Assembly (NCBI GenBank): GCA_034440135.1
Contig: JAWXBP010000235.1
Coordinates: forward strand, 1-53,216
Source of the DNA: Planctomycetia bacterium
Lineage (GTDB): Bacteria; Planctomycetota; Planctomycetia; Pirellulales; JALHLM01
DNA: 53,216 nucleotides
Direction of reading: 5' to 3'
Below the pieces are notes generated by a model that was given only the letters and a program-made list of their open reading frames with translations, was not told the origin of the DNA and made no database searches. The position numbers were made by a program, and so were the translations under genes. Positions 15,368-23,581 of this stretch are shown in pieces (within the stretch, counting starts at the first letter, position 1; every line of letters starts with the position of its first letter).

Positions 15368-17298
15368 CATCTTCCTACCGGGGCCTTTCTGAAGCGCATC
15401 GCTGCGTCGTCTCGCGAGGTCCGCGCCGCGCCCGTCGCCGAGTTGGCGCTCAGGGCAGTGCGACGCACCAACACAATAAACTTTCCTGGCCGGCACTCTG
15501 CCGGCAGATCACTCGCTTCCAAGCGCGCCCAATCGGCGTTTAACGCACGGGCACATTCGTCGTGCCAGACGTGCGCTTCGACAATCGCCACGGCGAGCGC
15601 CTGATTCTGGAGCATCGCGGGCCAGGCCGTGTCGTGCGTATCTAGCCAGGTGACGTGTTGCGCCGGACCGGCGTAGTACGCGCAGAGGGGCATGGTCTTG
15701 GCCAATGCGACCGGCGTCTCCGCACCCAGCGTATCGCCAAGCCACTGGCCGAGCGCCGCTTCCCGCACCGTCCCCAAATCGCGGCTGGAGATCGCCCGCG
15801 CCGCGCCGGTTACGAAGCAAATGGACATTGCAGCGGCCAAGGCGCCGCGGGGCGCAACATTCCAGTTGGGGCGGAGCGCTTTGAGTTGCGCGGTGGCAAT
15901 CGTCAAAAGGGCTAGTAGTCCGAGCGCCGTCCATGGCAGCGCCACCAGCAGCACGGTCAGCACGTAGCGGCTGCTCGTGGCGCCGGCATACCAGAAATGA
16001 ATCCAAATCGCGGCAAAGATGGCGATGGCCGGAACGAGCAGTGCATGGTAATCCGGCCGCGCCCAGAGACGTCGATAACGCCAGATCCCCCAGGCTGCCA
16101 GTAAACCGTGGCTGAGATGGAAACCCCGCCGCAGCGCGTCGAGATACTCGAACGTGAACTGCCGGGACGTCGCGCGTTCGGCCGTGGCGGGAACCAAACT
16201 TTGATGCGCGACGCGCCGCAACGCAGGGCGAGCGGTCGACGCGACTTGAAAAACGTGGGTGGCTGAGGTCGAGCGTACTCGCTCGCCTCCAGCGCGAGAG
16301 ATCTGGGGGCGAATGAGTACATTTGTCCCCAGCCACCCAGTGTCAATTCGGTCGCGCGGCGCGAGCTGTGCGGTTCCCGGCGCGCTCCCTTGCCACCACC
16401 AACGGACGTATTGCAATCGCTGAAAACTGCCGAGTTGCCAATTGGGGCAATCGTGCAGCCAGGTGACGTTCACGAGCAACAAGAGCGCGGGATAGACCAA
16501 GACGCCAGCCATCGCACCACGCGAGAGCGCCCAACGCTCCGCCAGCAAATGCCGCGCGCGATACCAGGTCCAGCCGACCCACGGCAAATAGAGCAGCCAA
16601 CCTTCGAAGCGGGTGTGAACCGTTAACGCGGTCGCGGCGCCGGCCAGTAGGAACCAGCCGAGTCGAACTTCGATCACGGCGCGGACGAGGCCATAGATCG
16701 ACGCGGTCCATAGGAACCAGAACGTCGGATCGCGCACCAGCTCGGGGCTCCACTCGATCAGCTTGGGATGCGCGGCATACAGTATGGCGACCGTCCAGGC
16801 GACGCGGTCGTTGAATAATCGACGCACCCAACCAAATAGCGGTAGTACCGTGAAGCTGGCGATCGCCACGCCCCACCATTTGCCGGCAGTCGGCGCGTCG
16901 AGGCCCCAGGCGTCGAATGTCGCCAGCAGCGTGGGATAGACGTTCAAACCGAGCGTCTGAAACCCGCGCGTCCAGTCGCTTTGTTCCAAGGCCTCGGCCA
17001 ATTGCAGGTAGTAGACTCCGTCGCGGCAGATGACGTTCTGTTTTAACGCGACGCCGGCTCGGGGCAGCAGGCACACCAACACGAGTGCCACGGACCGCCA
17101 GGCCATGCGCGGCCATGCGCGCCGATCGGGGCGCGGTTCGAGCATCGCGTTGACCATTGCTTCCCGCGGCGGGGCGATGGCGGGTTCCGTTTGTGGCATC
17201 CCTGCAATCCGGCTGGCAGTTTCACGGTCTATCCAGTCATCGGCATCTGGCAAATGGAGCGGTAGCTTAGGTTGACGGGATCGCGCCGGCAAGGTCAA
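15367..17298 (-). CDS. GT39-like polytopic membrane glycosyltransferase
   Basis: A membrane protein of up to 643 residues. After a hydrophilic N-terminal region, residues about 68-83 form the first hydrophobic segment, followed by NVICRDGVYYLQLAEALEQ, the loop-1 acidic motif typical of dolichyl-phosphate-mannose/ArnT-like transferases. About ten further hydrophobic segments follow, and a soluble periplasmic-type tail holds GDTLGAETPVALAKTMP and YYAGPAQHVTWLDTHD. It would use a lipid-linked sugar on the outer face of the membrane. The start is unsure: the TTG at 17298 has no ribosome site, and ATGs at 17199 and 17157 are plausible. Its stop overlaps the WecA-type start, so the two form one unit. 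Confidence 0.82.
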   Translation of the reverse strand: MTLPARSRQPKLPLHLPDADDWIDRETASRIAGMPQTEPAIAPPREAMVNAMLEPRPDRRAWPRMAWRSVALVLVCLLPRAGVALKQNVICRDGVYYLQLAEALEQSDWTRGFQTLGLNVYPTLLATFDAWGLDAPTAGKWWGVAIASFTVLPLFGWVRRLFNDRVAWTVAILYAAHPKLIEWSPELVRDPTFWFLWTASIYGLVRAVIEVRLGWFLLAGAATALTVHTRFEGWLLYLPWVGWTWYRARHLLAERWALSRGAMAGVLVYPALLLLVNVTWLHDCPNWQLGSFQRLQYVRWWWQGSAPGTAQLAPRDRIDTGWLGTNVLIRPQISRAGGERVRSTSATHVFQVASTARPALRRVAHQSLVPATAERATSRQFTFEYLDALRRGFHLSHGLLAAWGIWRYRRLWARPDYHALLVPAIAIFAAIWIHFWYAGATSSRYVLTVLLVALPWTALGLLALLTIATAQLKALRPNWNVAPRGALAAAMSICFVTGAARAISSRDLGTVREAALGQWLGDTLGAETPVALAKTMPLCAYYAGPAQHVTWLDTHDTAWPAMLQNQALAVAIVEAHVWHDECARALNADWARLEASDLPAECRPGKFIVLVRRTALSANSATGAARTSRDDAAMRFRKAPVGR

Positions 17299-17515
17299 GC
17301 GGCGTCATAAAGGCAAGCAGGGTAAAGCCTAACGTGCTCTTGGCACCCGCCCGGCAATGGCAAGTGACCTTGGAAGCCGGGAGCCAATGCCAGTACACTC
17401 CGCCCGCTTTGGGCAGAGCAACTGACCGTCAAACTTGAATTGCCGTCGCTTGAGAAGGGAGCACGGCCATTCCTTACTTGCGCAGCGCCTGAAAGCACCC
17501 CGAGGAGCGGCACCG

Positions 17516-18703
17516 ATGACATCCTTGATTTACCTTGCGCCGGTGGCCTGGCGATCTCTTTGGCAGCGTCCCCAGCGATTGGCCCAGGCGTTGGCCGGGC
17601 ACTACCACGTCACGTACGTCGATCCGGTCGGCATGCGTTCCTTTCGCTGCGGCGACTTGCGCCGACTGTGGCCCGGATCGCGGGGTAAGACCATCCTGCC
17701 GCCGCGCCTGACGGTCGTTCACAACCACTTCTTGCCGTGGCGATCGCCGCTTTGTGATCGTCTGAACCGGCGCTGGTTGCAATCGCAATTGCTGCGCGCG
17801 ATTCCGGCGCTCCGCGGCGACGACTTTCAACTTTGGATCGGCGCGCCCAACCTCGCTGCGGTCACGCTGCTGACGGCGACGCGGCCGCGGCGAGTGATCT
17901 TCGACTGCATGGACCGTTACGCGGAGTTTCATGCCGATCCCGACAAGAGCCGCATTCTCGCAGCCACGAAGCTGGTGCTGCGCAGCGCCGACCTGGTTTT
18001 TGCCGCTTCCGTGCCGCTGGCCCAGGAGTTGGCGGCCGAGCATGAGAACGTGGTCTTCGCGCCGAACGGCGTCGATTTCGCTCATTTCGCCGTCGCGATG
18101 CCGCGCGGCGTTTGGCAGCGGCGACGCAAGCACGCGGCCAAGGTGATTGGCTTTCACGGCACGCTCGGCAATTGGCTGGATTACGAATTGCTGGAAGCCT
18201 TAGCTCAGGAACGTCCGCAGTGGCGTTGGGAATTCATTGGACCGGTGCATGCTCCCGGTGCGCAGCGACTGTTCTCGCTGAGCAACGTGCAACATCGCCC
18301 CAGCGTCCCGTATGAGGAGCTACCGCATCGCCTCTCGGGCTTCGACGTCGGCGTGATTCCGTTCGCGCAGAATCGGCTCACCGACGCAGCATTGCCGGTG
18401 AAGTTGGGCGAGTACCTCGCGGCCGGCCTACCGGTCGTGGCTTCGCGCTTGGCGTCGTTGAGCCCGATCCTGGGCCACGTGGCGCTCGCGGAGACGAAGC
18501 AAGAATGGCTGCGGCACTTGGACGCCGCGACGCAACCACATACGCTCCACCCGAAGCTGATTGCCGCGCGCCGGCGTCTGGCGGCGGCGCGATCCTGGAA
18601 CCTTACCGTCGAAACGATCCTCACGGCGCTCAGCGCCTCGGACGCTACACTAGGCAGGCATGCTCCACGCCCCAACCAATCCACCCAACGCCCGGCGGCC
18701 TAA
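17516..18703 (+). CDS. GT4-like glycosyltransferase
   Basis: The start is the ATG at 17516, preceded by GAGGAG; the upstream in-frame region to 17435 is unlikely to be translated. The 395-residue protein begins MTSLIYLAPVAWRSLWQRPQRLAQALA, the WxRPQ(R/H) motif of a GT4-like group acting on cell-surface glycans. GFHGTLGNWLDYELLEALA is the start of the C-terminal nucleotide-sugar domain. DVGVIPFAQNRLTDAALPVKLGEYLAAGLPVVA contains the E of the EX7E-type motif. There is no signal peptide, so it is cytoplasmic or membrane-associated. It overlaps the next gene by 44 bp, indicating co-expression. Confidence 0.87.
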   Translation: MTSLIYLAPVAWRSLWQRPQRLAQALAGHYHVTYVDPVGMRSFRCGDLRRLWPGSRGKTILPPRLTVVHNHFLPWRSPLCDRLNRRWLQSQLLRAIPALRGDDFQLWIGAPNLAAVTLLTATRPRRVIFDCMDRYAEFHADPDKSRILAATKLVLRSADLVFAASVPLAQELAAEHENVVFAPNGVDFAHFAVAMPRGVWQRRRKHAAKVIGFHGTLGNWLDYELLEALAQERPQWRWEFIGPVHAPGAQRLFSLSNVQHRPSVPYEELPHRLSGFDVGVIPFAQNRLTDAALPVKLGEYLAAGLPVVASRLASLSPILGHVALAETKQEWLRHLDAATQPHTLHPKLIAARRRLAAARSWNLTVETILTALSASDATLGRHAPRPNQSTQRPAA

Positions 18704-19547
18704 CGCCCTCCCGCACGAGCCATCGGCGAGTTGGTCCACTCCACGGACCGGCGAGGCGTGCGCCGATCTCGATATCGGTCTGATTTACACGTACGAGCGC
18801 GCGTATCTGGATAAACTGCTACCGCAACTGCGGGATTCCGGTTCGGGCCTGCGAATGCGGTTAATACTTGTGGAAAACGCTTCGGCGGATGGCGTCGACG
18901 CCTGGCGACCCTTGTTCGAACAAGGTGTCGTATTGCGCAACGCACAGCGATTGGGTTACGCCGCGAATTTGAACCGCATCCTCTCCGCCGCGACGTCTCC
19001 CTATGTACTGCTGCTGAACTCTGACATGGAGTTCGATCCCGCTGAGCAGTGCCTGGCGAAGATGGTGCGCTTCATGGATGCCCATCCGGAATGTGGGCTG
19101 AGTTCCTGCGGCGTCTACCATACCGACGGGGGCTTCGCTCATCCCGCGCGGCGCTGGCAAACCCCTCGCGTGGTGCTTGGCCGGCGCCTGGGGCTGGGGC
19201 GCGCGGTGGTCGACCGATATTTGTATCGCGATCGGCCGCACGACGCCTCCTTCGCGTGCGATTGGGTCTCCGGCTGCTTTATGCTTGTGCGGCGTGCCGC
19301 GATCGAGCAAGTCGGCCCGTTCGACACGCGATTCGGCAAGTATTTCGAGGACGTAGATATCTGCCAGCGGATGCAACAGAGCGGTTGGGCCGTGATGTGC
19401 CATGGCGCCACGCGCTGCGTGCATTTCGAACAACGCGCGAGCCGGCGGCTCGTCTCGCGCGATGCGGCGCGACACGCTTGGGCCTATTTCCAGTGGCTGT
19501 GGAAATGGCGTGGTTCGCCAATGCGCGGCAATTCCCGGAAGCAATGA
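18660..19547 (+). CDS. GT2 family glycosyltransferase (rhamnosyltransferase-like)
   Basis: A 295-residue GT-A fold enzyme. The first 35 residues are Pro/Ala-rich and may not be translated if a later start is used, although AGGCAGGC precedes the ATG at 18660. Motifs are LILVENASADGVDAW, VVLRNAQRLGYAANLNRILSAA, the metal-binding DxD region LLLNSDMEFDP, SGCFMLVRRAAIEQVGPFD and the catalytic-base region FGKYFEDVDICQRMQQSGW. These are typical of dTDP-rhamnosyl and related transferases building surface polysaccharides. It ends with a basic tail (KWRGSPMRGNSRKQ), perhaps for membrane contact. It overlaps the upstream GT4-like gene. Confidence 0.88.
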   Translation: MLHAPTNPPNARRPNALPHEPSASWSTPRTGEACADLDIGLIYTYERAYLDKLLPQLRDSGSGLRMRLILVENASADGVDAWRPLFEQGVVLRNAQRLGYAANLNRILSAATSPYVLLLNSDMEFDPAEQCLAKMVRFMDAHPECGLSSCGVYHTDGGFAHPARRWQTPRVVLGRRLGLGRAVVDRYLYRDRPHDASFACDWVSGCFMLVRRAAIEQVGPFDTRFGKYFEDVDICQRMQQSGWAVMCHGATRCVHFEQRASRRLVSRDAARHAWAYFQWLWKWRGSPMRGNSRKQ

Positions 19548-19629
19548 GCGAAGTACGCTTTATACTGGCCCGACTCGCCAGCGTGAGCGGACAGACGTCG
19601 ATGAGAGCGCGAACCGGATGCTGCAAGCC

Positions 19630-19662
19630 GCGTCAACTCTCCCTCGCTGGCGCCACGGCCTA
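19630..19662. repeat. single arm of the AGCGCCAGCGAGGGA repeat family
   Basis: CGTCAACTCTCCCTCGCTGG followed by CGCCACGGCCTA is the reverse-complement form of the arm at 10516-10547, with small differences. No matching second arm was found nearby. It lies between the GT2 gene and the M50 protease gene. Confidence 0.6.
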
Positions 19663-19708
19663 GTGTTTCCACGACAGTTTCCCATTTCATATTTGAGCAT
19701 CATCCATC

Positions 19709-20446
19709 GTGTTTCTCCAAGAGCCGGAACCGACGCGGGGCGATTTGAATTTCAGCCTGTTGGGTTTCCCCGTGCGCGTGCATCCCATGTTTTGGCTGAT
19801 GACCGCGCTGATGGCATGGTCGGGGGGTGAGTTACCGCCGCAGATTCTGGTGATCTGGGTGGGCGTGGTGTTCGTGTCGATCTTGGTTCACGAGATGGGA
19901 CATGCGTTGGCCGCGCGTTACTTCGGCGGCCAGGCGTCGATCGTGCTCTACCAATTCGGCGGTCTGGCGATGCACTACCCGGCGCCGCACTATACCTGGC
20001 AGCGCGTCGCGATCTCCTTGGCGGGCCCAGCGGCCGGTTTCTTGCTCGCGATCGTAACCATGATCGTCGTGGGCGCAACCGGACATCGGATTGAATTCGT
20101 GCTGGATTGGATTCCATTCGAGTGGAAGCCCATTCAAGAATTCAATGCCGAATTGGCCGTGCGATTCTTGATGGACGTCAACATCTTTTGGGGGCTCTTC
20201 AACCTGATGCCGATTTATCCGCTCGACGGCGGGCAGGTAGCGCGCAATCTCCTAGTGCGGTACGACCATCGTGACGGGCTGCGAAAATCGCAGTGGCTGT
20301 CCGTTCTCGCCGCCGTGGGATTAGCGGTTTATGTCTGGTACGCCACACAAGGCAGCATGATGTTGACCGTGCTCATGCTGGGCTTTTTGGCCTTTCAAAA
20401 CTATCAAGAGCTGCGCTCGCCGTGGGGCTCGCGAAATCCCTGGTAG
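19709..20446 (+). CDS. M50 site-2-protease-like membrane metalloprotease
   Basis: A 245-residue polytopic protein with a GTG start. The zinc site HEMGH is in VSILVHEMGHALAARYFGG (about residues 65-70), and the third ligand is in NLMPIYPLDGGQVARNLL (Asp of LDGG). Five to six hydrophobic segments are visible. It is a short form with no PDZ or CBS domain, like the SpoIVFB/rhomboid-sized M50 proteins found in many bacteria. Such proteases cut membrane-anchored regulators. No anti-sigma substrate lies next to it here (one lies 31 kb away, but no link is shown). The SGNH hydrolase gene follows after 52 bp. Confidence 0.88.
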   Translation: MFLQEPEPTRGDLNFSLLGFPVRVHPMFWLMTALMAWSGGELPPQILVIWVGVVFVSILVHEMGHALAARYFGGQASIVLYQFGGLAMHYPAPHYTWQRVAISLAGPAAGFLLAIVTMIVVGATGHRIEFVLDWIPFEWKPIQEFNAELAVRFLMDVNIFWGLFNLMPIYPLDGGQVARNLLVRYDHRDGLRKSQWLSVLAAVGLAVYVWYATQGSMMLTVLMLGFLAFQNYQELRSPWGSRNPW

Positions 20447-20498
20447 TTGTCCCGCACGATCGACATTAGTCGTTGCGAATTAAGCACTTGCAGGCCTT

Positions 20499-21320
20499 AT
20501 GACAACGCCGCCCGCTGGCCGTCCGAGGGTGATTCTGCTCGGGGCCAGCAATCTCACGCGCGGGATTTCGACGGTCGTTCGCCTCGCCCAGGCCGCGGTT
20601 TCCCAGCCCGCCGAATTCCTGATCGCCTGCGGACATGGGCGCTCCTATGGCCAGGACAGCACGGTGCTCGGCCGCACGTTGCCGGGCATTGCTCCGTGCG
20701 GGCTTTGGGATGCGCTGCGGGCGTTGCCCCCCGGCCCGACGCGTTTGCTGGTCACCGATGTCGGCAATGATTTGTTGTACGGCGCGCCGCCCGAGCAGAT
20801 CGCCGATTGGGTCGGCGCATGCCTGGCGCAATTGCCGCGCGACGACACGCGCGTCGCGATGACTGGTCTGCCGTTGGCCGCGCTGGCGACATTGCAGCCG
20901 TGGCGCTTCGCGCTGTTGAGTCGTGTGTTCTTTCCCCTGCATGCAATTAGCTTCGAGGGCATGCGCCGCGACGCGTTGGAATTGAATGATCGACTGCAAC
21001 AACTCGCCGCGCGCCATGACGCTGAGTGGATCGAACCGTGCGGCGCATGGTATGGCTTCGATCCGATTCACATCCGAATGGAAGTCTGGGAAGCAGCTTG
21101 GGGGAACATTTTTTGGGAATTGGTTCGATGCTGCTGCGCCCCATCAGCGAGTCTTGCCGAAGGGCATCGCGCCATGGTGGCGATTGAAGCGCATGCGCCC
21201 CGCGCAATGGCGCATGTGCGGCCTCGCGCGAACTACATCGCAACCTGCCGGCGTACTTCCGGACGGCAGTCGCATCTCGATGTACTAGTTCCGCATCGCA
21301 TCACAGCAAATGCGATTTGA
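20499..21320 (+). CDS. SGNH-type hydrolase, probably frameshifted near 21109-21114
   Basis: The protein shows SGNH blocks: LLGASNLTRG (Ser), the CGHGRSYG region, VTDVGNDLLYG (Asn) and FDPIHIRM (Asp-x-x-His). In this frame the ending after residue 205 (NIFWELVRCCCAPSASL...) is unlike the family. In the +1 frame the DNA continues as FGNWFDAAAPHQRVLPKGIA and ends QPAGVLPDGSRISMY with a stop at 21286-21288. Removing one T from the six-T run at 21109-21114 joins the two into a sensible product of about 262 residues. There is no signal peptide, so it is probably a cytoplasmic lipase/esterase-like enzyme. The frameshift may be real or a sequencing error. Confidence 0.8.
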   Translation: MTTPPAGRPRVILLGASNLTRGISTVVRLAQAAVSQPAEFLIACGHGRSYGQDSTVLGRTLPGIAPCGLWDALRALPPGPTRLLVTDVGNDLLYGAPPEQIADWVGACLAQLPRDDTRVAMTGLPLAALATLQPWRFALLSRVFFPLHAISFEGMRRDALELNDRLQQLAARHDAEWIEPCGAWYGFDPIHIRMEVWEAAWGNIFWELVRCCCAPSASLAEGHRAMVAIEAHAPRAMAHVRPRANYIATCRRTSGRQSHLDVLVPHRITANAI

Positions 21321-21342
21321 AGCCTGAAAAACAGGCCTTTTC
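21320..21342 (+). terminator. Rho-independent terminator after SGNH hydrolase
   Basis: GCCTG-AAAAA-CAGGC (21322-21336) is followed by CTTTT. It overlaps the stop of the apparent frame and lies 34 bp after the stop of the restored frame, which fits the restored reading. Confidence 0.6.
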
Positions 21343-21803
21343 CGCACGTCGAAGTACTCATGCGCAGTGTCGTCACAGTGGCTTCACAGCGCGAACGGAC
21401 GGCGCATCGACGTGCCATGCGAACAACGCATCGAGCGCGCGCATCAGCGCAGCACGGTACTGCGAAATCATTTCGCGCGCAACGTACAGCGCGTTGCAGC
21501 GCGCGTTTTCACGGCGTGTGCGTGATATTTTCGATCGGCGTTTTTTGTTCCGATTTTTTGGAAATGGATCAAAAACGTGTTGCAAAATTTCGAAGAATGC
21601 GTACAAATACTCAACATGCGTTCCAGAAGTGGAGCGCGTTTTGCTTGAAGAAATCAACCGGATGAACGATTTCAACAAGCGAATGACGAACGAAATGGAA
21701 GTCACTTTTTTTGTTGCGGGTTGGACCTAATCGTCAGTTTGAACGGCTCCGCAGGAGCCAGCGATTTTTAGGTCCGCCGCCAACTTTGTTCGGAGGACGA
21801 AGC
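21343..21803. other. A/T-richer leader region upstream of lysine-rich gene
   Basis: A 460-bp stretch with no convincing gene. The first half is rich in GCGCGC and CGCATC words. The second half (about 21520-21720) is much richer in A and T than the surroundings, with runs of T (CGTTTTTTGTTCC, GATTTTTTGG). A short perfect hairpin, GGCTCC-GCA-GGAGCC, lies at 21744-21758, just before the ribosome site. Open frames exist on both strands, but none resembles a known protein. It may be a long 5' leader or promoter region for the gene at 21804. Confidence 0.45.
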
Positions 21804-21908
21804 GTGGCCAAGAAGAAGTCTGCAAAGAAGGGCGCCAAGAAGGCGGCCAAGAAGGGCACCAAGAAGAAGGGCGCCAAGAAGAAGAAGAAGTCCGCCAAGA
21901 AGATGTAA
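21804..21908 (+). CDS. lysine/alanine-rich histone-like protein (34 aa)
   Basis: The GTG at 21804 has a strong ribosome site (GGAGGA, 6 nt upstream). The product is made almost only of Lys, Ala and Gly in KKxAKK-type units (MAKKKSAKKGAKKAAKK, then TKKKGAKKKKKSAKKM). This is the composition of histone H1-like and Hc1-like tails and of the C-terminal arms of some bacterial HU proteins, which bind DNA without sequence preference. A longer in-frame reading from 21711 is unlikely. The gene is monocistronic: it has a long A/T-rich leader and a strong terminator 30 bp after the stop, consistent with high expression. A role as nucleoid protein is inferred from composition. Confidence 0.75.
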   Translation: MAKKKSAKKGAKKAAKKGTKKKGAKKKKKSAKKM

Positions 21909-21938
21909 CAAACATCTTCCTTTCGTAACGACGAGAAA

Positions 21939-21970
21939 GAACCGCCCGGCCCTTGTGGACCGGGCGGTTC
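21939..21970 (+). terminator. strong hairpin terminator after lysine-rich gene
   Basis: GAACCGCCCGG (21939-21949) pairs perfectly with CCGGGCGGTTC (21960-21970), giving an 11-bp stem with a 10-nt loop, followed by TATTTGTT. It also faces the convergent ABC ATPase gene and may serve both directions. Confidence 0.75.
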
Positions 21971-22051
21971 TATTTGTTGGCGGGTGCTTGGCACGTCGGA
22001 ACCGATGCCGCACAATGTCCGCCGCCGGCAATTCTGCCGGGGCCTGGCCCC

Positions 22052-23008
22052 CTAACCCTTGGCCGCACGCCGCTTTTCGGCTTCTTCTTCCGTGAGAGCC
22101 ACGAACACGTCTTCCAGGGACGGTTCGACGCTCAAAACGCGGCTGACCGCAATGCCTTCCGCGCGGAGCGGCCGGATGATCTCCTCGTTGTCGGCCGATT
22201 CTTGCACCAGCAGATGCAGCGCCGCTCCGAAGATCGTCGCGCGGACGACTTGTGGCTCGTGGCGCAACAGCACGTAGGCCCGCGTGCTGTGTTCGGTCTC
22301 CACTTGCAACCAACGCGTGCCCGGCGGACGCGCGGCGGGAAGATTGCGCAATTCGCCGGGATCGCCGCAGACGATCAATTTGGAGAGATACAGATAGCCG
22401 ACGTCGCTGCAGCGCTCGGCTTCGTCCATGTAGTGCGTGGTGACGAGGAACGACGTGCCTTGTCCCGAGAGCTCAAACAACAAATCCCACAACTCGCGCC
22501 GCGCCACGGGATCAATGCCCGCCGTGGGTTCATCGAGGAACACGACGGCCGGTTCGTGCAACAAGCAGCATGCTAGCGCCAATCGCTGTTGCCATCCGCC
22601 GCTCAGATTGCCGGCGAGTCGATCCGTGTAGTCGCCGATGCCCGTCAACTCGGTGACATCTAACCGACGTTGCCGCAACCGCGTCGTGCTGAGGCCGTAG
22701 ATCTGTCCGTAGAAGCGCATGTTCTCATCGACGGTCAGATCGCGGTACAGGCTGAACTTCTGGGACATGTACCCGATGCGCGGCTTGACGTCGTCGGGCC
22801 GCGCGACCACGTCGACGCCGTCGACCTCCGCCTGGCCCGACGTTGGTTGCAAGAGACCGCACAGCATCCGAATCACCGTGCTCTTGCCGGAACCGTTCGG
22901 ACCCAACAGCCCGAAGATGCGGCCGCGCTCGACGGCGAACGACACGCGATCGACGGCGGTGAAATTACCGAAGCGCTTGGTCAGCTCGTTGGTGAAGAGA
23001 ATCGGCAC
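22052..23008 (-). CDS. ABC transporter ATP-binding protein (ABC-2 type)
   Basis: A 318-residue ATPase. Walker A is GPNGSGKST (36-44), the Q-loop is GYMSQKFSLYRDLTV, the signature is LSGGWQQR (135-142), Walker B is VVFLDEP (155-161), the D-loop is GIDPVARR and the H-loop is TTHYMDEAERC. The C-terminal part from about 225 (RWLQVETEHSTRAYVLL...SVEPSLEDVFVALTEEE) is typical of drug/polysaccharide ABC-2 exporters such as YbhF. No permease gene is adjacent on either side: downstream is the lysine-rich gene's terminator, and upstream is a 570-bp region with at most a tiny ORF. It must work with a membrane partner encoded elsewhere, or the operon is broken. Confidence 0.92.
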   Translation of the reverse strand: MPILFTNELTKRFGNFTAVDRVSFAVERGRIFGLLGPNGSGKSTVIRMLCGLLQPTSGQAEVDGVDVVARPDDVKPRIGYMSQKFSLYRDLTVDENMRFYGQIYGLSTTRLRQRRLDVTELTGIGDYTDRLAGNLSGGWQQRLALACCLLHEPAVVFLDEPTAGIDPVARRELWDLLFELSGQGTSFLVTTHYMDEAERCSDVGYLYLSKLIVCGDPGELRNLPAARPPGTRWLQVETEHSTRAYVLLRHEPQVVRATIFGAALHLLVQESADNEEIIRPLRAEGIAVSRVLSVEPSLEDVFVALTEEEAEKRRAAKG

Positions 23009-23251
23009 GGCACGTCATCGATCGGGGGGGTTAGGACTTGGCCGGTAATCTACTGGCCCCCCGCGCGCCTGAATAGGGCGGGCCGCCGCCTCGCGCCGGG
23101 AAAGTCTGACTGTCGTAGCGGATTTCGCGGCGAACGCGACGCACTTCTGCCAGGAAGTCGGTCGTTTTTGGTTGAGGCGTCGCGATCCTCGGGTATACCG
23201 GAGACCTCGGCGTGCGATGCAACCGGACGAAGATCGCGGAGGGACCTTGCC

Positions 23252-23467
23252 ATGACTCACGACACGGACCATGGATACGTCTTGCTAGCGCGCCCGGCGA
23301 TTTTCGATCGCCGCGCGCTTGTGCAAACCCGCGCGGCGCAGCACTTGCCGTTCGGCGTGCAAATGCAGTTGAACGCAATTGAACGTCGCCAGCGGCTGCG
23401 GGGCGAGCTGCTCAATCCGCTGCTGCGCTACGGGCAAAACCCATCACGGCGGCGGCCGCCAAGCTAG
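23252..23467 (+). CDS. possible small protein, 71 aa, unknown
   Basis: The ATG at 23252 has GGAGGG about 9 nt upstream. The product, starting MTHDTDHGYVLLARPAIFDRR, is basic in its second half (ERRQRLRGELLNPLLRYG) and resembles nothing I know. An inverted repeat that could end transcription starts 20 bp after the stop. The reading could be chance; codon choice looks ordinary for this genome. Confidence 0.4.
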   Translation: MTHDTDHGYVLLARPAIFDRRALVQTRAAQHLPFGVQMQLNAIERRQRLRGELLNPLLRYGQNPSRRRPPS

Positions 23468-23487
23468 CCGCTACGCTGCACGTTAAG

Positions 23488-23547
23488 CCCAGGGAAGGCC
23501 CGCAGCGACCAATGCCGATAGAAAAGTCGCCGGAGGCCTTCCCTGGG
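23488..23547. terminator. 13-bp inverted repeat between convergent genes
   Basis: CCCAGGGAAGGCC (23488-23500) and GGCCTTCCCTGGG (23535-23547) are perfect reverse complements separated by 34 bp. They lie between the small plus-strand ORF and the end of the pentapeptide gene, so a bidirectional terminator is the simplest reading. Confidence 0.55.
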
Positions 23548-23581
23548 TTTGGCGCTCGCGGCGCGTGATTGTCGATCGCCT

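Larger units (their letters stand above)
23009..23581. other. 573-bp intergenic region with one possible small ORF and an inverted repeat
   Basis: The region between the ABC ATPase and the pentapeptide gene contains a possible 71-codon ORF (23252-23467) and an inverted repeat at 23488-23547. The left part (23009-23250) shows CG-rich DNA with no recognisable gene, and may hold the ABC gene's promoter. Confidence 0.4.

Noticed and set aside
21317-21730. Overlapping open frames on both strands in the A/T-richer leader region
   Set aside because: Neither resembles a protein, no ribosome sites stand out, and the two strands exclude each other. Treated as leader DNA.
22670-23251. Upstream extension of the small ORF at 23252
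   Set aside because: It is antisense to the ABC ATPase; only the part after 23252 lies outside a known gene.
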